The notes below the pieces were generated by a model, which ran no database searches, was not told where the DNA came from, and saw only the letters and a list, made by a program, of their open reading frames with translations. A stretch of DNA of 15,789 nucleotides from Thermoplasmata archaeon (lineage in GTDB: Archaea; Thermoplasmatota; Thermoplasmata; Thermoplasmatales; Thermoplasmataceae). This document shows, one piece after another, positions 5,711 to 13,121 of the stretch (the first letter of the stretch is position 1; each line of letters starts with the position of its first letter). The position numbers and the translations under genes were made by a program. The stretch is taken from the NCBI GenBank assembly GCA_021835185.1, contig JAKBQO010000019.1, forward strand, positions 1-15,789. The letters run 5' to 3'.

Positions 5711-6490
5711 ATGGATGTCCGGATTGTAGAAAATTCATCGGAGATAGAAGATTTCATGGAAATTATTAAATCTGCCTGGCATAGTGATACTGTCATATAT
5801 GGATTTAAGGATACCATACATTCAATGGCATATCATGGTGGATTAGTCCTCGGGGCATGGGATGGAGGTAAATTAATTGGAATGAGTTTTTCTTATCCCG
5901 GATATAAACAGGGTTATACATATTTATATTCTCATATGACCGGTGTCATTGACCAGAAAAAATACTCAGGAGCAGGTTATATGATGAAAATGAAGCAAAA
6001 GGAGCTTGCCCTTGCTTACGGTTACAGGATGATAGCATGGACATTTGATCCTGTAATGAGCCTCAACGGATATTTCAATATAGGCAAGCTTGGCGCAGTG
6101 TCAAGGAATTATCTGGACAATTTTTATGGTACCATGAATGACGGTATTAACAGAGGGCTTCCAACGGACAGGCTGGTTGCCGAATGGCATATAAAGGAGC
6201 ATTACAATGTGAATTACGAAAACCCACAGTTCATAAATTACGTGGATGGTTATAATTTGGAATTCGTTGAAAAAGCAGAAAAGGAAGTGATAGGGATAAA
6301 AATTATCCGGGATTTTTATGAGTTCAAAAAAACGGATCTTGATAAGGCAGTTAAAACAAAGTTGATGCTGAGACAGAAGTTTCACGAAATCTTTTCAGCA
6401 GGTTATGTTCTGATAAATTTTGATAAAAATAACAATGCCTATATTTTTAAAAAAAATTATAAATTGACAGAAAAAAATATTTTTGACTGA
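5711..6490 (+). CDS. COG3375-type GNAT acetyltransferase
   Basis: This is a 259-residue predicted N-acetyltransferase of the GNAT superfamily, most like the COG3375 group. The N-terminal strands include LVLGAWDGGKLIGMSFSY (45-62), the typical GNAT beta-hairpin. The acetyl-CoA loop region is GVIDQKKYSGAGYMM (78-92), where the usual R/QxxGxG is relaxed to YSGAGY. The group-specific motif AWTFDPVMSLNGYFNIGKLG (109-128) is followed by LDNFYGTMNDGINRGLPTDR (135-154), both hallmarks of COG3375. The C-terminal region (about 170-259) is less conserved and ends in a Lys/Asn-rich tail. The acceptor substrate is unknown for the family. The ATG at 5711 is chosen from TATA spacing. The gene is divergent from the epimerase homologue, and its stop abuts the stop of ppsA. 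Confidence 0.82.
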   Translation: MDVRIVENSSEIEDFMEIIKSAWHSDTVIYGFKDTIHSMAYHGGLVLGAWDGGKLIGMSFSYPGYKQGYTYLYSHMTGVIDQKKYSGAGYMMKMKQKELALAYGYRMIAWTFDPVMSLNGYFNIGKLGAVSRNYLDNFYGTMNDGINRGLPTDRLVAEWHIKEHYNVNYENPQFINYVDGYNLEFVEKAEKEVIGIKIIRDFYEFKKTDLDKAVKTKLMLRQKFHEIFSAGYVLINFDKNNNAYIFKKNYKLTEKNIFD

Positions 6491-8854
6491 TTATGGCAGA
6501 TCCCAGTCCGGGTCTGTCTGAACCTTTCCCAGTGCAGCCTCTAGCTGTATCCTCTTTTCCACAGATGCTACCATTTTCCTTACATGCGTAACTGCATCGG
6601 GGTTAACTGATATGTCATCTATTCCGGATCTCACAAGGAAATCAACAATTTCATCATACTGTGACGGTGCCTGGCCGCATATTGAAACTATTTTTCCGTC
6701 TCTATGTGCTATTTTTATTAGATATCTTATTGCCCTCTTTATTGCAAGGTCACGTTCATCAAACATTGAGCTCATTTTCCCATTATTCCTGTCAGAACCA
6801 AGAAGAAGCATGGTAAGATCATTTGAACCTATAGAATATCCATCAACATACTGATTGAATTTGTCCGCAAGGATAATGTTGCTTGGTATCTCAGACATAA
6901 GAAACAGCTTGAAGTCCTTTGTCCTTTCCAGTCCGTTGTCCTCCATAATTTTTACCACTTTTTTCAATTCCTCCACGGTTCTAGTGAATGGTATCATTAC
7001 CCATAGATTTTTTAAAAGATATTCATCTCTTGCCTTTTTTATGGCCTTAAGCTCAAGCTTAAATGCCTCTTTATAGCGGTCATCATAATATCTTGAAGCA
7101 CCCCTCCATCCCAGGAGTGGATTGTCTTCCTCAGGTTCAAATTCCTTTCCCCCCTTCAGGCTCTGATATTCGTCAGATTTGAAATCGGAAAATCTCAGAA
7201 CAACTGGCCTTGGGGCAAAATCCCTGCAGACCCTCGCCAGCTCTGAGGATAGTTTGTCCACAAAATATTCACCTCTTCCACTTTTTATCAAAGAGAGGGG
7301 ATGTTCACCTATTTCCGCCCATATGAATTCTTCCCGCATAAGTCCTATTCCGTCGGATGGAAGCTTTGAAACTTTCTCAGAGAGCTGTGGTTCACCCATG
7401 TTTACCAGAACCTTTGTTCCAGTTATTATGTCGCTTTCATGGTAAACATTCTGCGCAGGGACTTCCTCTTCCGCCACATTGGTAATCCCCCCACGGTATA
7501 CAAGGCCATTTTTTGCATCGATTGTAATAGTCTCTCCATCCTTTAGAACCTCTGTAGCCTTTTTCCCGAAGGATGATGTACCGACTATGCATGGAACTCC
7601 AAGTTCTCTGGATATTATTGCGGCATGGCATGTAAGCCCACCTTCATCTGTAACTATGGCTTTGGCCTTTCCCATAATGGGCACCCAGTCAGGTGCGGTC
7701 ATCCTGGTTACGAGTATGTCACCATCCTTGAATTTCTCCATTTCATCTACCGAGAGCAATACCTTGGCAACACCTGCAATCTTCCCAGGAGACGCAGGCA
7801 ATCCCTTTAAAATAACATCATTTTCATCCGCTTCTTTTTCCTGCTGCACTTTTTCTCCACCCCTGTTATTCTCGTTCCAGACAGTTTCAAATCTTGCCTG
7901 TAAAACATATATTTTATGGTCAAAGGAATCCTTTGCCCATTCCACATCCATGCTGTTTCCATAATGCTTCTCCAGCTGAAGGCCGTAATTGGCAAGATGA
8001 ATAATTTCCTCATCTGTTAGTGACTGCCTGTTTGCCATTTCTTTTTCAACTACCAGCTCTTCAGTACCACCTGTTTCTAGGCATTTCAGCATCTTGTTCT
8101 TGTTGGTTATTATCTTATTGGTTATCTTCATTGTAGCCTTATCCACATAGTATGTATCCGGAGTAACCACACCTCCAACTATATATTCTCCCAAACCGTA
8201 ACTTGACTCAATAATTATTTTGGAACTGTCCCCAGTAGAGACATCAACAGTGAACATAACTCCGGAAACCTCAGAAAATAGCTGCTTCTGAACAGCCACG
8301 GCCAGGGAAATGTTGAAATGCCCGAAGTGTTTCTTTTCCCTATAATATATCGCTCTTGGACTGAAAAGGCTTGCATAGCATGCTTTTATGTTCTGGACTA
8401 CATCGTCCTCTCCATGTATATTAAGATATGTGTCCTGTTCTCCAGCAAAGCTTGCGTCTGGAAGATCCTCTGATGTGGCGGATGATCTAACGGCAACGTA
8501 TATATTTTTTTCTCTGTCAATGAGCTTGCGGTAATAATCCCTGATCTCATGAGCCAATAGGTCATTAAACTGTGCATTAAGGAAAAGCTGTCTGATTTCT
8601 TCACTTGCCTCTTTCAATTTTTTTGAATCGTCTATATCTGTTTTTTTTATTATATCAAGAATCTTATCATCCAGATCGTTCTCCCTAATAAATTCCTTGT
8701 AGGCATAACTTGTTGTGGAAAATCCATTGGGAACAGGAATAGTTTTCAACCTTACCATTTCGCCAAGGTTGGACGATTTCCCTCCAACAATGGGCAAATC
8801 CTCCTTTGATATCTCACTAAACCACAGTATTCTGGCACTGATTTTATCTGTCAT
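6491..8854 (-). CDS. ppsA: Phosphoenolpyruvate synthase (pyruvate, water dikinase)
   Basis: This enzyme converts pyruvate, ATP and water to PEP, AMP and phosphate, the entry step of gluconeogenesis from pyruvate in archaea. At 787 residues it is full length. The N-terminal ATP-grasp-like nucleotide domain (about 18-330) includes VGGKSSNLGEM and VRSSATSEDLPDASFAGEQD (122-141). The swivelling phosphohistidine domain (about 350-455) carries GLTCHAAIISRELGVPCIVG with His410 as the phosphorylated residue. The C-terminal PEP/pyruvate TIM barrel (about 475-775) ends with YSIGSNDLTML and SICGQAPSQ, where Cys726 is the proton-donor position. All key residues are intact. It is transcribed alone. A TATA-like GTTAAATATC (minus strand, about 8874-8883) lies about 25 bases before the start. 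Confidence 0.96.
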   Translation of the reverse strand: MTDKISARILWFSEISKEDLPIVGGKSSNLGEMVRLKTIPVPNGFSTTSYAYKEFIRENDLDDKILDIIKKTDIDDSKKLKEASEEIRQLFLNAQFNDLLAHEIRDYYRKLIDREKNIYVAVRSSATSEDLPDASFAGEQDTYLNIHGEDDVVQNIKACYASLFSPRAIYYREKKHFGHFNISLAVAVQKQLFSEVSGVMFTVDVSTGDSSKIIIESSYGLGEYIVGGVVTPDTYYVDKATMKITNKIITNKNKMLKCLETGGTEELVVEKEMANRQSLTDEEIIHLANYGLQLEKHYGNSMDVEWAKDSFDHKIYVLQARFETVWNENNRGGEKVQQEKEADENDVILKGLPASPGKIAGVAKVLLSVDEMEKFKDGDILVTRMTAPDWVPIMGKAKAIVTDEGGLTCHAAIISRELGVPCIVGTSSFGKKATEVLKDGETITIDAKNGLVYRGGITNVAEEEVPAQNVYHESDIITGTKVLVNMGEPQLSEKVSKLPSDGIGLMREEFIWAEIGEHPLSLIKSGRGEYFVDKLSSELARVCRDFAPRPVVLRFSDFKSDEYQSLKGGKEFEPEEDNPLLGWRGASRYYDDRYKEAFKLELKAIKKARDEYLLKNLWVMIPFTRTVEELKKVVKIMEDNGLERTKDFKLFLMSEIPSNIILADKFNQYVDGYSIGSNDLTMLLLGSDRNNGKMSSMFDERDLAIKRAIRYLIKIAHRDGKIVSICGQAPSQYDEIVDFLVRSGIDDISVNPDAVTHVRKMVASVEKRIQLEAALGKVQTDPDWDLP

Positions 8855-9023
8855 TGATTAAATATTTTTTTTTGATATTTAACTACTACCCATAATAATA
8901 GCAATTTTTCGTCAATCCACGTAGATAATATATAGTGAAAGTTTCTAAAATTTTAATCTGTATGTTACTTTATTCATTTTAATTGATTCAAAATGCCATA
9001 TTTTTAATTGTTTTCAACATATT

Positions 9024-9044
9024 TCCTATAAATTTATTATAGGA
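9024..9044. promoter_or_regulatory. Inverted repeat upstream of the hydrolase promoter
   Basis: TCCTATAA (9024-9031) and TTATAGGA (9037-9044) are perfect 8-base inverted arms around ATTTA. The site lies about 17 bases before the TATA-like box at 9061-9071, a position suited to an activator or to a factor acting on the hydrolase promoter. The G/C ends make it less likely to be a by-product of AT-richness than other palindromes here. Confidence 0.35.
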
Positions 9045-9095
9045 TACATTAAAACAAAAGTTTTAAATAAAATAATTGTATAGAATAGGAGGCTG

Positions 9096-9128
9096 ATGAT
9101 ATTCATTAAATGCAAAAATTTTAACTAA
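9096..9128 (+). CDS. Ten-codon leader ORF with strong Shine-Dalgarno
   Basis: An AGGAGG at 9087-9092 is followed three bases later by an ATG that opens MIFIKCKNFN and stops at TAA (9126-9128). That is 19 bases before the ATG of the hydrolase. The TATA-like box at 9061-9071 would place transcription start at about 9092-9096, making this the first start codon on the mRNA. It could be a leader peptide or upstream ORF that tunes the hydrolase, or it may be chance. The 3-base spacing is short for a working Shine-Dalgarno. Confidence 0.25.
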   Translation: MIFIKCKNFN

Positions 9129-9136
9129 GAGGGAAA

Positions 9137-9150
9137 CATAGTCAGCTATG
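9137..9150 (+). other. Small hairpin covering the hydrolase start codon
   Basis: CATAG-TCAG-CTATG forms a 5-base-pair stem with a 4-base loop. Its right arm contains the ATG (9148-9150). The purine-rich GAGGG (9129-9133) just upstream could serve as a distant Shine-Dalgarno. The stem is weak at high temperature, so a control role is speculative. Confidence 0.25.
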
Positions 9151-9732
9151 TTGGAAGACAAATTTGTAACAATTAATGATGCAAAAATACATTATATAGA
9201 GGATGGTGAAGGTTTTCCCTTTATCATCTGCCATGGCGCCAGATTTAATGCACGAACATACGAAGAAACAGGAACAATACAGGCAGTAGTGGACTCGGGA
9301 TTCCATGCTATGTCCATTGATTTTCCCGGTTATGGGAAATCTGAGAATCTTGCCATGGAGATGTCTACCTTCATTTCCAGCTTTATCGATGCACTAAAAC
9401 TGGAACCCGTTGTTATACTTGGTGCATCCATGGGTGGTGAGGCAGTCACAGGCTTTGCAACCAAGTATCCAGACAAAGTGAAGGCATTAATCCTCGTTGG
9501 AGCAGTGGGAATTGCTGAATTTGAATCTGATTTAAGCAAACTTGATGGAAAGCCCATGCTCCTTATTTGGGGAAAAAATGATTCAATTTCAGCTCCAGGA
9601 AATTATGAATTGTTGATGCGGTACAATCAATCTGCCGAATTTTCCAATATAGGAAGACAGCATGCATGTTATCTTGATGACAGCAAGGGGTTCAATGAAA
9701 GAATTAAAGAATTCCTTGCAAAAATCAAATAA
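9148..9732 (+). CDS. Small alpha/beta hydrolase, ABHD14-like
   Basis: This is a cytosolic serine hydrolase of the alpha/beta fold with 194 residues, a size typical of the compact ABHD14/CIB-like group. The oxyanion-hole region is CHGARFNARTYEETG (28-42), a pattern shared with ABHD14. The second signature, SIDFPGYGKSE (56-66), follows. The nucleophile elbow is GASMGG with Ser94, the acid is Asp145 in WGKNDSIS, and His172 in RQHACYLDD completes the triad. No lid domain is present, so the active site is probably open to small esters or acyl compounds. The substrate is unknown. Its mRNA probably carries a leader of about 50 bases, unlike the leaderless neighbours. The gene ends 8 bases from the convergent flavoprotein gene. 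Confidence 0.88.
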   Translation: MLEDKFVTINDAKIHYIEDGEGFPFIICHGARFNARTYEETGTIQAVVDSGFHAMSIDFPGYGKSENLAMEMSTFISSFIDALKLEPVVILGASMGGEAVTGFATKYPDKVKALILVGAVGIAEFESDLSKLDGKPMLLIWGKNDSISAPGNYELLMRYNQSAEFSNIGRQHACYLDDSKGFNERIKEFLAKIK

Positions 9733-9740
9733 CAATTCTA

Positions 9741-10694
9741 TCATATAAAATGTCTGAGAAATGGAACTATATCAAATTTGATTCCAAAGTCATTTATAGT
9801 TCTTTTTACGGATTTTAATGCCAATATATTCTCAACTTTTATCACATCCCCTTTCTGTATATTAGAAACCATTGAAGACAATTTATTATAATATCCAAAT
9901 TTCTTTCTAATTTTCTCCTGGTATCTGATACCAACATCATCGGCTTTATTTATTTTTAGACATTCATATAGTATTTCCGCACTTTGAAGTGACGGGACAA
10001 TGCCCTCACCAGTAATTGGAGAGACAGTTCCGATTGCTTCTCCAACACCAATCACATTTCCATGGTAAACATTTTCAAACATTGGTGCCATCCTGATATT
10101 TCTTGAGGTAACCTTTATTTTCTTATACTTTCTTACCAATGAAAAATCCTCTTCCGACAAAGTTCCTACGCCAATATGAAAATTTTTCCCTAATGGGAAA
10201 CTCCAGAAATAGCCCCTTCCTCCAGGCAAAAAATAAAAATAAAAATCTTTATAATCTGAACGTTCAGTCAGGTATTCCAGCGTTTTATACTGGACATCGC
10301 CTATTTTGTGGCCAATGTACGCCCTTGAAATGCCTGTAGCGTCTATTATAATATCATCATTTTGCACCCTCAACAGCTCAGTGTGAATATTTTTACGTGC
10401 ATCAGCCTCCAGTGAGTTTTTATCAAATGTGCACAACCCTGAAGACTGCAATGTTTTTCCGGCAAAATTGTTCCCGGTGAATGTAATATCACCTGCTCTG
10501 TTCAGTATATAATCCTCAAAATCCATATTTATTCTGGACATATATTCAGATATTTTGAACTCATTTGTTGCGTAACCACATGGAATATAGTATTTTTCTT
10601 TTCTGGGATCGTATGCACTGACATCAAAACCGGCGTTTTTTAGCCTGTGATAGAGGTATGTTCCAGATATTCCAAGCCCAGCAATTTTAATCAT
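9741..10694 (-). CDS. Geranylgeranyl-reductase-family FAD oxidoreductase
   Basis: This flavoprotein of the geranylgeranyl reductase (GGR) family has 317 residues, somewhat short for the group. The N-terminal Rossmann loop is GLGISG (6-11). The conserved Cys of the family lies in IPCGY (C39), DATGIS (118-123) closes the FAD strand, and the second FAD signature is GEAIGTVSPITGEGIVPSL (218-236). GRGYFWSFPLG (159-169) matches the aromatic strand that lines the isoprenoid pocket in GGR-type enzymes. Members saturate double bonds in archaeal lipid side chains or quinones, so this gene may act on membrane lipids or menaquinone, but the substrate cannot be assigned. Thermoplasmatales usually carry more than one such paralogue. 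A TATA-like TTTAAGTATTTAT (minus strand, about 10711-10723) precedes the ATG. Confidence 0.82.
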   Translation of the reverse strand: MIKIAGLGISGTYLYHRLKNAGFDVSAYDPRKEKYYIPCGYATNEFKISEYMSRINMDFEDYILNRAGDITFTGNNFAGKTLQSSGLCTFDKNSLEADARKNIHTELLRVQNDDIIIDATGISRAYIGHKIGDVQYKTLEYLTERSDYKDFYFYFLPGGRGYFWSFPLGKNFHIGVGTLSEEDFSLVRKYKKIKVTSRNIRMAPMFENVYHGNVIGVGEAIGTVSPITGEGIVPSLQSAEILYECLKINKADDVGIRYQEKIRKKFGYYNKLSSMVSNIQKGDVIKVENILALKSVKRTINDFGIKFDIVPFLRHFI

Positions 10695-10830
10695 GCATTC
10701 AGCAATTACAATAAATACTTAAACTATTCATAATAGGGCAAATTTTCTGATTATAACCCAAAAGTATTGATATTTGTGTTTGAAATTAGAATTTTTTAAT
10801 AATTTATCCACCTATATTTCATACAAAGAA

Positions 10831-10839
10831 TTATATATT
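10831..10839 (+). promoter_or_regulatory. TATA-like box of the coiled-coil gene
   Basis: TTATATATT lies about 24 bases before the ATG at 10859 and overlaps the alternative TTG start at 10838. The downstream ATG is therefore the likelier leaderless start. The rest of 10695-10858 is AT-rich, with nothing else I can assign. Confidence 0.5.
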
Positions 10840-10858
10840 GAATAATATATATTCTACT

Positions 10859-11641
10859 ATGGTAAATGCAAAAAAACAGCTGGAAGATTTCCAGGAACAA
10901 ATCCAGAAAATGCACATGGGCATGGAAAAAATTCAGAAAGACAATCAAGAATTAACATCCCAGATTGACACTCTTAATGATAAACTGGCGTCATGCCAAC
11001 AAAGGGAGGAAGAGTTAAAAAACCAGAACGAATCTCTTAACAAATCCCTTCTTGACGCCAATGAGGCACTGGAGGCCGCAGGTAAACAAAACCAAAATAT
11101 GCAGCTGGAACTGGAAGACAGAAATACGGAATTGGAAAATAACAGGACAATTATCCAGTCATTGGAGCAAAAAATTGAGATGCTAAGGGCAGAAAATGGG
11201 CAACTTAAGGATGATATGGAGAATAAGGGTGCTTCCAGTCAGGATTCGATTTTAAAACTAAATGAGGAAATTACTAAAAATATGAAATATATTTCTGAAC
11301 TTGAGGCAAAAACTAAACAGATGGAGAATAACATAAGGGAACTTTCAATGGCAAATAGGGAGCAGGCATCAAAAATCGTTTCTCAGCAAAATGAACTGAA
11401 GGGAAAGAATTCCAATATAAATGAGTTGGAAATGCATAACTATGAACTTAACATGGAAATCAGAACGCATGAAATAAATGAAAAGAGTTTAAAGGATACA
11501 TTAGAATTATTAAATGCAGCGAATGATAATTTCAAGGCATTGCTGGAAAAATACCGTTTTCTTCTGGAAAGTAATATGACCGTGAGAAAACGCTCTATAA
11601 CAACCAAAAAATCTATGAAGACAAAGAAAAGCAGTCCATGA
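10859..11641 (+). CDS. Long coiled-coil protein with basic C-terminal tail
   Basis: No enzymatic family was recognised. From the ATG at 10859 the protein has 260 residues, and nearly all (about 3-235) read as a charged heptad-type coiled coil rich in Glu, Lys, Gln, Asn and Leu with almost no Pro or Gly. Examples are LEDFQEQIQKM, LNDKLASCQQREEEL and IQSLEQKIEML. After a short helix (LLEKYRFLLES) it ends in a Ser/Thr/Lys/Arg tail (TVRKRSITTKKSMKTKK) with a net charge of about +8, suited to binding nucleic acid or an acidic surface. There is no Walker motif, so it is not a full SMC/Rad50 ATPase. There is no membrane segment or signal peptide. There is a single Cys in CQQREEE. Possible roles are a nucleoid-associated or cytoskeletal scaffold in a wall-less cell, which is inference. 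It is divergent from the GGR-like gene. Confidence 0.75.
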   Translation: MVNAKKQLEDFQEQIQKMHMGMEKIQKDNQELTSQIDTLNDKLASCQQREEELKNQNESLNKSLLDANEALEAAGKQNQNMQLELEDRNTELENNRTIIQSLEQKIEMLRAENGQLKDDMENKGASSQDSILKLNEEITKNMKYISELEAKTKQMENNIRELSMANREQASKIVSQQNELKGKNSNINELEMHNYELNMEIRTHEINEKSLKDTLELLNAANDNFKALLEKYRFLLESNMTVRKRSITTKKSMKTKKSSP

Positions 11642-11714
11642 AGCAAGTTTAAAAGGAATACTGGCACATATAAATTTCCTCATTATACTGTAAATTTTGT
11701 CAGTGAAACAGGAA

Positions 11715-11737
11715 GCCTCAATGTTTTAGCATGAGGT
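11715..11737. terminator. Weak stem-loop between convergent genes
   Basis: CCTCAATG (11716-11723) pairs with CATGAGG (11730-11736) with one bulged A around a TTTTAG loop. The stem lies directly 3' of the DtxR-type gene (minus) and about 75 bases after the coiled-coil gene. No T-run follows closely on either strand, so a terminator role is uncertain. The rest of 11642-11740 holds nothing I can assign. Confidence 0.25.
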
Positions 11738-11740
11738 AGC

Positions 11741-12364
11741 TCACTTAACAAGTCTTATTGTCTTCGCCCATAAAAGTGATAACTTTATTTCTCCATTTTC
11801 ATTGGATATCACTGTGTTATTATCCGGAATAATTTCTATCTCCGTACCGGGATACATGCCCAGGTCTGCCAATTTTTTCAGTATTTCTGTATCTTCATAT
11901 ACAATTCTGTTCAGCTTGTATTTTCCAGGCGTGGCCAGCCTTGCATTTACATCTTTCACATCATAATTTCTGTATATCATATTTCCATGAGGGCATGTGT
12001 GTGGGTTTCCAAGATTTTTGGCGAATGATTCAAAGTATCTGTCATCTATAGTATGTTCTAAATTCATTACTGCGGAATGGGAATATTCCCATGGGACTTC
12101 CAGCATTTTTACAGCAAAAACCTCTGAAATTCTATGTTTTTTAATTACAGGAATCACCATGGTGTATCCCTCTGTTGTCAGGTATATGTTTCTGTTGTCT
12201 TTCCTTATAAGGTGTTTCTTCTCCAACTTCGACAGATATTCTGAAACCGTAGCCATTGACACACCAAGGTCCTTACTGATCTGATTTTCATTCGCAGTGC
12301 CAAAAGCTTCACATAGAGAAAAAATAGTTTTAACGTAATCCTCCTCATTATTTTTAAAATTCAT
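11741..12364 (-). CDS. DtxR/IdeR/MntR-family metal-dependent repressor
   Basis: This is a metal-sensing transcription regulator that normally binds DNA when loaded with Fe(II) or Mn(II). The 207 residues form three domains. The first is a winged helix (about 5-65, recognition region DLGVSMATVSEYLSKLEKK). The second is a dimerisation/metal domain (about 70-132) and the third an SH3/FeoA-like domain (about 145-207). Aligned by eye to IdeR, the ancillary site is kept as H77, E81 and H96. The primary site has E103 and H104, but Met100 at the IdeR Cys102 position and Asp9 where IdeR has Met10 (Asp8 in MntR), so the ligand set is mixed. PHTCPHGN (121-128) is a common family motif. A near-perfect palindrome at 12372-12389 covers its own promoter, which suggests autoregulation. 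It is divergent from a peroxiredoxin, which fits iron and oxidative-stress control. Whether Fe or Mn is the physiological metal cannot be settled from sequence. Confidence 0.93.
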   Translation of the reverse strand: MNFKNNEEDYVKTIFSLCEAFGTANENQISKDLGVSMATVSEYLSKLEKKHLIRKDNRNIYLTTEGYTMVIPVIKKHRISEVFAVKMLEVPWEYSHSAVMNLEHTIDDRYFESFAKNLGNPHTCPHGNMIYRNYDVKDVNARLATPGKYKLNRIVYEDTEILKKLADLGMYPGTEIEIIPDNNTVISNENGEIKLSLLWAKTIRLVK

Positions 12365-12371
12365 ATATATA

Positions 12372-12389
12372 AATTCGGTATACCTAATT
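12372..12389. promoter_or_regulatory. Probable DtxR-family operator on its own promoter
   Basis: AATTCGGTATACCTAATT is an 18-base palindrome with one mismatched pair and a perfect GGTATACC core. The outer half TACCTAA resembles the CCTAA half-sites of known DtxR/IdeR boxes. It lies 8-25 bases before the minus-strand start at 12364 and overlaps the end of a TATA-like TTTAATTA (minus strand, about 12386-12393). Repressor binding would block the leaderless transcript. It is about 130 bases from the peroxiredoxin start, so control of that gene is less certain. Confidence 0.6.
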
Positions 12390-12446
12390 AAATTTTTGTA
12401 TTATATCTATTTTATTAATTTGCCAGTAAGCTCATTCAATAACATA

Positions 12447-12478
12447 AATCTTTTATTTATATTTTATTTTAAAAGATT
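12447..12478. promoter_or_regulatory. Inverted repeat upstream of the peroxiredoxin gene
   Basis: AATCTTTT (12447-12454) and AAAAGATT (12471-12478) are perfect 8-base arms around a 16-base A/T-only spacer. The right arm lies about 13 bases before the TATA-like string TTTAATTA (12493-12500), whose distance to the ATG at 12517 fits a leaderless start. It could be a regulator site, but the A/T-rich setting makes chance matches likely. Confidence 0.25.
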
Positions 12479-12516
12479 AAATTAATATAACATTTAATTA
12501 TCCAATATTGATAGAA

Positions 12517-13104
12517 ATGTTACAGATAGGAGACTCAGCACCTGACTTTGAAACGGATACATATTTTCCGGAAAAGAAAGAGATTAAGAAGATTAAGTTG
12601 TCAGACTATAGGGGAAAATGGGTAATATTGACATTTTACCCAGGGGATTTTACATTCGTCTGCGCAACAGATATTGAAGCCCTTATGGGATCATATGACA
12701 AATTCCTGAAGGAAGGGGCCCAGGTTTTCGGCATCAGTGAGGATTCCGTATTTTCACACAAGGCATGGTGCGACACATCCCCAAGGGTAAGCAAAAGCAA
12801 GATACCGCTGATAGACGACTATACAAAGGATATAGCAAAGAACTACGGGTTCCTTGACTCAAAGGGCTACCAGGCACAGAGGGGGTTAGTGATTATAGAT
12901 CCCGAGGGTAAAATACAGTATGAAGCATTGTTCAATGATGGTCTTGGTAAAGATGTAAGACATATATATGGTGCATTCATGGGATTGAAGGTACTGCATG
13001 ACACCCCTGAAGGCGAAGGGCATATGTGTGCAATCCCGGCAGACTGGACTCCCGGAGAATCTCCGCTGGATATAAATATAGTAAAAGACATAGGAAAGTT
13101 ATAA
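12517..13104 (+). CDS. 2-Cys peroxiredoxin, AhpC/TSA family
   Basis: This thiol peroxidase reduces hydrogen peroxide and organic hydroperoxides. From the ATG at 12517 it has 195 residues, the usual AhpC length. The active site is YPGDFTFVC with the peroxidatic Cys49 and the PxxxT motif (P42, T46), and the supporting Arg122 lies in QRGLVIID. The probable resolving cysteine is C171 in GHMCAIPADWTPGE, at the place of the AhpC VCPAKW motif. A third cysteine, C85, is in HKAWCDTSP. The thioredoxin fold is complete. The in-frame TTG at 12508 is less likely as start because the TATA-like string TTTAATTA lies about 20-25 bases before the ATG. It is divergent from the DtxR-type regulator, a pairing that makes sense because free iron fuels peroxide damage. 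The reductant in this organism is not evident here. Confidence 0.95.
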   Translation: MLQIGDSAPDFETDTYFPEKKEIKKIKLSDYRGKWVILTFYPGDFTFVCATDIEALMGSYDKFLKEGAQVFGISEDSVFSHKAWCDTSPRVSKSKIPLIDDYTKDIAKNYGFLDSKGYQAQRGLVIIDPEGKIQYEALFNDGLGKDVRHIYGAFMGLKVLHDTPEGEGHMCAIPADWTPGESPLDINIVKDIGKL

Positions 13105-13121
13105 TTTTTTTATTTTTCAAT

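Larger units (their letters stand above)
8855..9147. promoter_or_regulatory. Divergent intergenic region, ppsA and hydrolase
   Basis: This is the longest gene-free interval in the window and is very AT-rich. It holds an 8-base inverted repeat (TTAAATAT at 8858-8865 and ATATTTAA at 8875-8882) that overlaps the ppsA TATA-like box, and an inverted repeat at 9024-9044. It also holds a TATA-like TTTTAAATAAA (9061-9071), a perfect Shine-Dalgarno AGGAGG (9087-9092), a 10-codon ORF and a small hairpin on the hydrolase start codon. I see no RNA gene in it. Confidence 0.5.

Noticed and set aside
5701..5769. A 22-codon ORF starting at the ATG at 5701 with a CPDC motif
   Set aside because: It overlaps the GNAT gene in another frame. 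The TATA spacing fits the GNAT ATG at 5711 and no family of this length is known, so it is probably a chance frame.
7479..7964. 161-codon plus-strand ORF inside ppsA
   Set aside because: It is antisense to the phosphohistidine domain of ppsA, which carries the catalytic His. The Ser/Pro-rich translation is a typical shadow.
8858..8882. Inverted repeat TTAAATAT/ATATTTAA before ppsA as a specific operator
   Set aside because: The arms are A/T only and coincide with the TATA box and a T-run. It is mentioned in the intergenic entry but is too weak for a separate claim.
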